This document shows positions 33,618 through 37,404 of a stretch of 37,404 nt of DNA, one piece after another. The notes under the pieces were generated by a model. It had not been told where the DNA came from. It ran no database searches and saw only the letters and a list, made by a program, of their open reading frames with translations. The stretch is from Bacillota bacterium (GTDB taxonomy: Bacteria; Bacillota; Sulfobacillia; Sulfobacillales; JAIMBI01), in the NCBI GenBank assembly GCA_021846505.1, contig JAJZWV010000040.1, forward strand, positions 1 through 37,404, in the 5' to 3' direction. The first letter of the stretch is position 1. Every line of letters begins with the position of its first letter. The position numbers were made by a program, and so were the translations under genes.

Positions 33618-34055
33618 ATGACGTCGTGGCTGACCCAAATGCAGCGATTCCGTGAATCGCCCGGCTCCGCTCCCCCCATCGCCCAGTTAATTGGATTTCG
33701 CCTTGCAGAGATCGCGCCTGGCCGGGCGGTGTTCACGTTGGCGGCGGGAGACGTTCATCACAATCCCATGGGCACCCTGCATGGGGGAATATTGTGCGAC
33801 CTCGCCGATGCGGCGATGGGCAGCGCCTACGCCGCCACCCTCCACGAGGGCGAAACATTTACCACCCTCGAACTCAAGATCAACTTTTTGAAACCCGTGT
33901 GGCGGGCTCAGCTGACCGCCGTCGGCACGGTAGTGCGGTCAGGCCGCACAGTAGGGCTGGCCGAGTGCGACGTGTGGGATGACGGCCACCACTTGGTGGC
34001 TCGTGCGAGCAGCACCTGCATGACGCTGCGCGGGCGGAAGGCAGCGGGGCGATGA
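33618..34055 (+). CDS. PaaI-family hotdog thioesterase
   Basis: A 145-residue acyl-CoA thioesterase of the PaaI/YbgC hotdog type. The catalytic-region motif HHNPMGTLHGGILCDLADAAMG contains the conserved HGG, and TTLELKINFLKP is the next conserved strand. It hydrolyses acyl-CoA (often aryl or medium chain) in the cytosol. GGAGGAG at 33601-33607 lies 10 bases before the ATG at 33618 and directly after the octamer repeat. It is in line with the ketosynthase gene, whose open frame begins at its stop. The operon is probably under TetR control. Confidence 0.9.
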   Translation: MTSWLTQMQRFRESPGSAPPIAQLIGFRLAEIAPGRAVFTLAAGDVHHNPMGTLHGGILCDLADAAMGSAYAATLHEGETFTTLELKINFLKPVWRAQLTAVGTVVRSGRTVGLAECDVWDDGHHLVARASSTCMTLRGRKAAGR

Positions 34056-34081
34056 GCGGCCCGCGGGAGGAGATGAGCGCC

Positions 34082-35308
34082 ATGACGCGAGTCGCCGTCA
34101 CCGGATTGGGCGTCGTCAGCCCACTGGGCAACACGGTGGCGGACTTCTGGGACGGTCTGGTCGCCGGGCGCTCCGGGGTCACCCGCCTGCAGGGCGAATC
34201 GGGAGAAGGCCTGGCGCAAATAGGCGGCGCGGTCCACAATTTTCATCCGGAATCGGTATTGGGCAAAGCCCCCCGCCGCATGGACCGGTTTTGCCAGTTT
34301 GCTGTGGTGGCGGCGCACCAAGCCATCGAAGATGCCGGACTCCGGCTCGGCGGCGAACGCCCCGAGCGAATCGGGGTGTACATTGGCAGTGGCATTGGCG
34401 GGATCCACACGCTCCTGGAAAACCACCAGGCGCTGTTGGCTCGAGGCCCACGCCGGGTCAGCCCCACCATGGTGCCGATGATGATCCCCAATATGGCCGC
34501 TGCCCAGGTGAGCATTCACTTTGGGCTGAAAGGGCCGTGCCTCGCACCGGTAACGGCGTGCGCGACGGGCAACAATGCCATAGGGGAAGCGTTTCGCTTG
34601 CTGCAGCGGGGCCAAGCCGATGTGGTGCTGGCGGGCGGAACAGAAGCCGCCATGACCGACCTGACGTACGCCGCCTTTGCGAACGCCAAGGTGCTGTCCC
34701 CACACACGGACCAACCGGCGCGCGCGAGTCGACCGTTCGATGCCACCCGCGACGGCTTTGTCGTCGCAGAGGGCGCGGGGGTCGTCGCCCTAGAAACCTG
34801 GGAGCACGCCCAGCGGCGAGGCGCGTCCATTCGGGCCGAGATTATTGGGTACGGCACGTCGGCAGATGCCTACCACATGGTGGCCACGGATCCCGAAGGC
34901 GCCGGCGCCGCCGCCGCCATGGGGGCGGCCCTGCACGATGCGCGGGTCAGCGCGGACGCGGTCCAGTACATCAGCGCGCACGCGACCGCCACCCCGATGG
35001 GAGATTTGTCGGAGACACGAGGGATCAAGCTGGCGTTTGGCTCGCACGCCGGCCACCTGGCCATCAGCGCCAACAAGTCGATGATTGGCCACGCGTTCGG
35101 CGCCGCCGGCGGCATTGCAGCGGTAGCGCTGGTCAAAACCCTGGAAGCGGGCACGGTCCCCCCGACGATCAACCTCGACCATCCTGATCCGGCGTGCGAT
35201 TTGGATTATGTTCCCCGCCTGGCCCGGCAGGTTCCGGTCCAAATCGGCCTGTCTAACGCGTTCGGATTCGGAGGACACAACGCGGTGCTGGTGTTGAAGC
35301 GGGTGTGA
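34082..35308 (+). CDS. Beta-ketoacyl-ACP synthase II (KAS II/FabF-like)
   Basis: A condensing enzyme of 408 residues. The catalytic triad is visible: C160 in TACATGNNAIGEA, H300 in SAHATATPMGDLSE and H337 in KSMIGHAFGAAGG. The second motif normally reads HGTST; here it is HATAT, so Gly and Ser of the active-site loop are replaced by Ala. N-terminal VAVTGLGVVSPLGNTV and C-terminal SNAFGFGGHNAVLVL are typical. The start is set at ATG 34082 by GGGAGG at 34065-34070; in-frame ATGs at 34052 and 34073 are overlapping or too close. It may be a specialised FabF rather than the housekeeping one, since no acyl carrier protein or fab genes are nearby. Confidence 0.9.
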   Translation: MTRVAVTGLGVVSPLGNTVADFWDGLVAGRSGVTRLQGESGEGLAQIGGAVHNFHPESVLGKAPRRMDRFCQFAVVAAHQAIEDAGLRLGGERPERIGVYIGSGIGGIHTLLENHQALLARGPRRVSPTMVPMMIPNMAAAQVSIHFGLKGPCLAPVTACATGNNAIGEAFRLLQRGQADVVLAGGTEAAMTDLTYAAFANAKVLSPHTDQPARASRPFDATRDGFVVAEGAGVVALETWEHAQRRGASIRAEIIGYGTSADAYHMVATDPEGAGAAAAMGAALHDARVSADAVQYISAHATATPMGDLSETRGIKLAFGSHAGHLAISANKSMIGHAFGAAGGIAAVALVKTLEAGTVPPTINLDHPDPACDLDYVPRLARQVPVQIGLSNAFGFGGHNAVLVLKRV

Positions 35309-35711
35309 GGCGCTCACCCGGCACTTCCCCGCCAGCCAACGCGGGTTCCCGGAGGCGGGCAACCTCGACCGGCGCCTTCGCGCCCTCGACGGCCGCGCTA
35401 GGAATCTCCGGGGAACCGCCGTGGTGCACCTAGTCGACCATCCCGAGTCCCAGCGGCACCCTCATCGTGCGGCCCAAGGACAGTCACTGCTCTCGGCGGC
35501 ACGGAGTGGCTGAGAGCTCGTGGCCGCCGCGCGCGGCCCGCGCACCCCCATGCCGCCCAGGAGAGCGGCAGCGCGCCAACTCGACAAAGGCTCCCGCTTT
35601 ACCAGAACCCCCGCCGATGTCACACTGAGCCGATGAGGCGGCGGCAGGTTCTGGCGCTTATGACACAGCAGGCGTGGCACATGCCCGCCGCCGTGCGCAG
35701 GGGGGATGTTA
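35309..35711. other. Gene-free stretch between the ketosynthase and rmlA
   Basis: No supported gene or RNA is seen. A short perfect hairpin, GGCGC (35371-35375) with GCGCC (35380-35384) around CTTC, lies 62 bases after the ketosynthase stop and may help terminate that operon. The rest is GC-rich with no clear promoter boxes. Confidence 0.5.
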
Positions 35712-36809
35712 GTGGCCAACGCAGGCGAAGCCCTGAAAGGCTTGGTGCTGGCAGGTGGGACTGGGTCTCGCCTGCGCCCCCTCACCTACACCCGCTCCAA
35801 GCAGCTGCTGCCCGTGGCCAACCAGCCGATTCTGTTTTACGCCATCGAAGCGCTGGTGGCGGCCGGCATCACGGACGTCGGCGTGGTGGTGGGCGACACC
35901 GCCCGCGAAATTGAGGCGGCGGTGGGCGACGGGCGGGCGCTCGGGTGCCGCATCACCTACATTCCCCAGGCGGCGCCCCTGGGTCTGGCGCACGCGGTGG
36001 CCACCGCCGCGCCATTTTTGGATGGGCACCCGTTTCTCATGTATCTGGGCGACAATCTCTTAAAGGGCGGGGTGGCCCACTTTGCCCAGCGCTTTCTGGA
36101 GTCGGACTGGGATGCGGGCATTATGCTGACCGCCGTGCCGCACCCGGAGCAATTTGGCGTGGCGGTTGTCGACGAGCGCACCGGCGGCGTGGTCCGTCTG
36201 GTGGAAAAGCCCGCCATCCCGCCATCCAACCTGGCGCTGGTGGGTGTGTATCTGTTTCGCCCCGCCATTTTCGACGTGGTCGATGGGCTGTCCCCGTCAG
36301 CCCGCGGCGAGCTGGAAATCACCGACGCGCTGCAGGGGCTTTTGGACCGCGGCCGCACGGTCCATGCCGAGCAGGTGGACGGCTGGTGGAAGGACACCGG
36401 CAAGCCCGAGGACTTGCTGGAGGCCAACCGGCTAGTGCTGGAAGACTTAGAGCCACTGAGGGCAGCCAATGCTTCGGTCGATGCGGAAAGCCAGGTCAGC
36501 GGCCGCGTGGCGCTCCATGCCGGGGTGGTCGTGCGGCGGTCGACCCTGCGCGGGCCGGTGGTGCTGGGGCCCGGCACCATTGTGGAAGACTCGTTCATCG
36601 GACCGTTCACCAGCCTGGGCGGTGGAGTGCGGGTGGTGCACACCGAAATCGAAAACAGCATCGTGCTGGCCGAGGCGGTGCTGGAGGACGTGCCGGGCCG
36701 CATCGACGGCAGCCTGTTGGGCCAAGGCACGCGCGTGACCCGGCGCCGAGCAGCGCCGCGCGCCATCACGCTGGTCACAGGCGATCACTGCTTAGTGGAG
36801 GTGCTGTAG
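35712..36809 (+). CDS. rmlA: Glucose-1-phosphate thymidylyltransferase, long form
   Basis: Makes dTDP-glucose from glucose-1-phosphate and dTTP, the first step to dTDP-rhamnose. The nucleotide loop GLVLAGGTGSRLRPLT is near residue 9, and the substrate segments are YIPQAAPLGLAHAV, MYLGDNLL and VEKPAIPPSN. At about 365 residues it is the long type, with a C-terminal left-handed beta-helix-like part (from about 255, with repeated V/G/S-rich hexads such as VVLGPGTIVEDSFIGPFTSLG) that the 290-residue RmlA lacks. The GTG at 35712 is well placed behind the G-run at 35700-35705, while the ATG at 35706 touches it. Its stop overlaps the rmlC start by one base. Confidence 0.92.
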   Translation: MANAGEALKGLVLAGGTGSRLRPLTYTRSKQLLPVANQPILFYAIEALVAAGITDVGVVVGDTAREIEAAVGDGRALGCRITYIPQAAPLGLAHAVATAAPFLDGHPFLMYLGDNLLKGGVAHFAQRFLESDWDAGIMLTAVPHPEQFGVAVVDERTGGVVRLVEKPAIPPSNLALVGVYLFRPAIFDVVDGLSPSARGELEITDALQGLLDRGRTVHAEQVDGWWKDTGKPEDLLEANRLVLEDLEPLRAANASVDAESQVSGRVALHAGVVVRRSTLRGPVVLGPGTIVEDSFIGPFTSLGGGVRVVHTEIENSIVLAEAVLEDVPGRIDGSLLGQGTRVTRRRAAPRAITLVTGDHCLVEVL

Positions 36810-37276
36810 TGGCTGACGCTCGGATTTTAGGGGTGGTGTGGAAGCCGCTGGTGCGCCATCCAGACGACCGCGGGTTTTTTGAAGAGGTGCTGCGCGACGA
36901 TGAGGGCCTCTTGTCGCGCTTTGGACAAGCCTCGCTGTCGCTGTCGTATCCCGGGGTCATCAAAGCGTTTCACTATCACCAGCGGCAGGATGACCTGTGG
37001 TTCTTTCCTGTCGGCGACGCGCAGGCGGTGCTGCACGATCTGCGGCCCGAGTCGCCCACCCGGGGCGCCACCAACGTGTTTTACCTGGGCGAGCACCACC
37101 CCGGCCTCCTGGTGATTCCCAAAGGCGTGGCCCATGGGTATCGGGTGCTGGGCGCCACGCCGGCGCAAATCTTATACTTCACCACCGAATCGTACCGGCC
37201 GGAGGCGCCGGATGAGTTTCGGCTGGCGTGGGATGACCCCACCATCGGGTTTGACTGGACAACTCGCCCGCGCTGA
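36809..37276 (+). CDS. rmlC: dTDP-4-dehydrorhamnose 3,5-epimerase-like protein
   Basis: A 155-residue cupin protein. The catalytic region reads KAFHYHQRQDDLWFFPVGDAQAVL (histidines near residue 53-55), followed by the second conserved segment LLVIPKGVAHGYRVLG. The product epimerises C3 and C5 of the 4-keto sugar made by RmlB. The motif is closer to the shorter epimerase type found in archaea and some Gram-positives than to E. coli RmlC. The GTG at 36809 shares one base with the rmlA stop, and GGAGGTG is at 36797-36803. rmlB follows 35 bases later. Confidence 0.88.
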   Translation: MADARILGVVWKPLVRHPDDRGFFEEVLRDDEGLLSRFGQASLSLSYPGVIKAFHYHQRQDDLWFFPVGDAQAVLHDLRPESPTRGATNVFYLGEHHPGLLVIPKGVAHGYRVLGATPAQILYFTTESYRPEAPDEFRLAWDDPTIGFDWTTRPR

Positions 37277-37311
37277 CGCGGGTCTGGCCGCAGGCTGGGA
37301 GGAGGCGCGGA

Positions 37312-37404
37312 GTGCGCATCGTGGTGACAGGCGGCGCGGGCTTCATCGGATCCAACTTCGTGCGCTGGATGCTCGATGCCGACCCGGCCGTATCCATCGT
37401 GACG
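37312..37404 (+). CDS. rmlB: dTDP-glucose 4,6-dehydratase, 5' end only
   Basis: The last 31 codons of the window start with GTG at 37312 behind GGGAGGAGG (37297-37305) and read MRIVVTGGAGFIGSNFVRWML, cut by the window edge. TGGAGFIGSNF is the Rossmann motif of extended short-chain dehydrogenases of the RmlB type. The place behind rmlA and rmlC makes RmlB by far the most likely member; another sugar-nucleotide epimerase/dehydratase cannot be excluded from 31 residues. Confidence 0.8.
   Translation, partial: MRIVVTGGAGFIGSNFVRWMLDADPAVSIVT

Noticed and set aside
34291-35187. Open frame of 298 codons inside the ketosynthase gene
   Set aside because: Same strand but a different frame from a gene with complete catalytic motifs; Arg/Gly-rich shadow without a ribosome binding site.

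Overview
The window is a GC-rich bacterial chromosome segment, by eye about two thirds G+C. It has strong AAGGAGG-type ribosome binding sites, many GTG starts and tightly packed operons. Two 3D-domain (Asp-Asp-Asp) cell-wall proteins, a cyclic-di-AMP (ydaO/yuaA) riboswitch, MarR/EmrB efflux operons and strong Shine-Dalgarno sites point to a high-GC Gram-positive, most likely a deep-branching Bacillota of the Sulfobacillus/Thermaerobacter type. OpcA and the transaldolase-isomerase type of PGI also allow an actinobacterial or Chloroflexota-like host. The species cannot be fixed from the sequence.

Layout. (1) 1-5779: oxidative pentose phosphate operon, 3' part of pgi (probably a tal-pgi fusion), short-form gnd, zwf, opcA, pgl. 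(2) 6292-8138: two paralogous secreted 3D-domain proteins; the second also has a peptidoglycan-binding domain and lies directly behind a clear c-di-AMP riboswitch (7149-7266). (3) 8220-15667: housekeeping genes, namely dienelactone hydrolase, a tandem ferritin-like protein, a YjjX-type NTPase, aconitase, and mobB/mobA with divergent fdhD (molybdenum cofactor and formate dehydrogenase maturation). (4) 15823-22941: a membrane-anchored LCP-like protein overlapping a PIG-V-type mannosyltransferase, a marR-MFS pair with a palindromic operator, a class V aminotransferase and asparagine synthetase. (5) 22960-25516: an accessory island with visibly lower GC in places. It has an XRE regulator, an ImmA/IrrE peptidase and a DUF4411 PIN-like protein in a coupled toxin-antitoxin-like operon, then a ribbon-helix-helix regulator preceded by two tandem palindromes. 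(6) 25705-26994: a large secreted protein with two copies of an FWVESPAG motif. (7) 27059-31428 (minus): a MarR-controlled efflux operon with two different HlyD-type adaptors around an EmrB-type pump and an unrecognised coiled-coil membrane protein, driven by a near-consensus promoter. (8) 31878-35308: a TetR regulon with the same palindrome before tetR and before the next operon (decayed thiolase, hotdog thioesterase, beta-ketoacyl synthase); a perfect 5 x 8-bp repeat joins the dead thiolase to the thioesterase. (9) 35712-37404: dTDP-rhamnose genes rmlA (long form), rmlC and the first 31 codons of rmlB.

How the parts work together. Region 1 supplies NADPH and pentoses. Regions 2, 4 and 9 serve the cell envelope (wall remodelling under c-di-AMP control, glycosyl transfer, rhamnose donor). 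Regions 7 and 8 are ligand-responsive efflux and lipid-like metabolism modules. The least ordinary elements are the split XRE/ImmA-DUF4411 operon, the tandem operator of the RHH gene, the TetR regulon with a decayed first gene and octamer repeat, and the LCP-like/mannosyltransferase pair.
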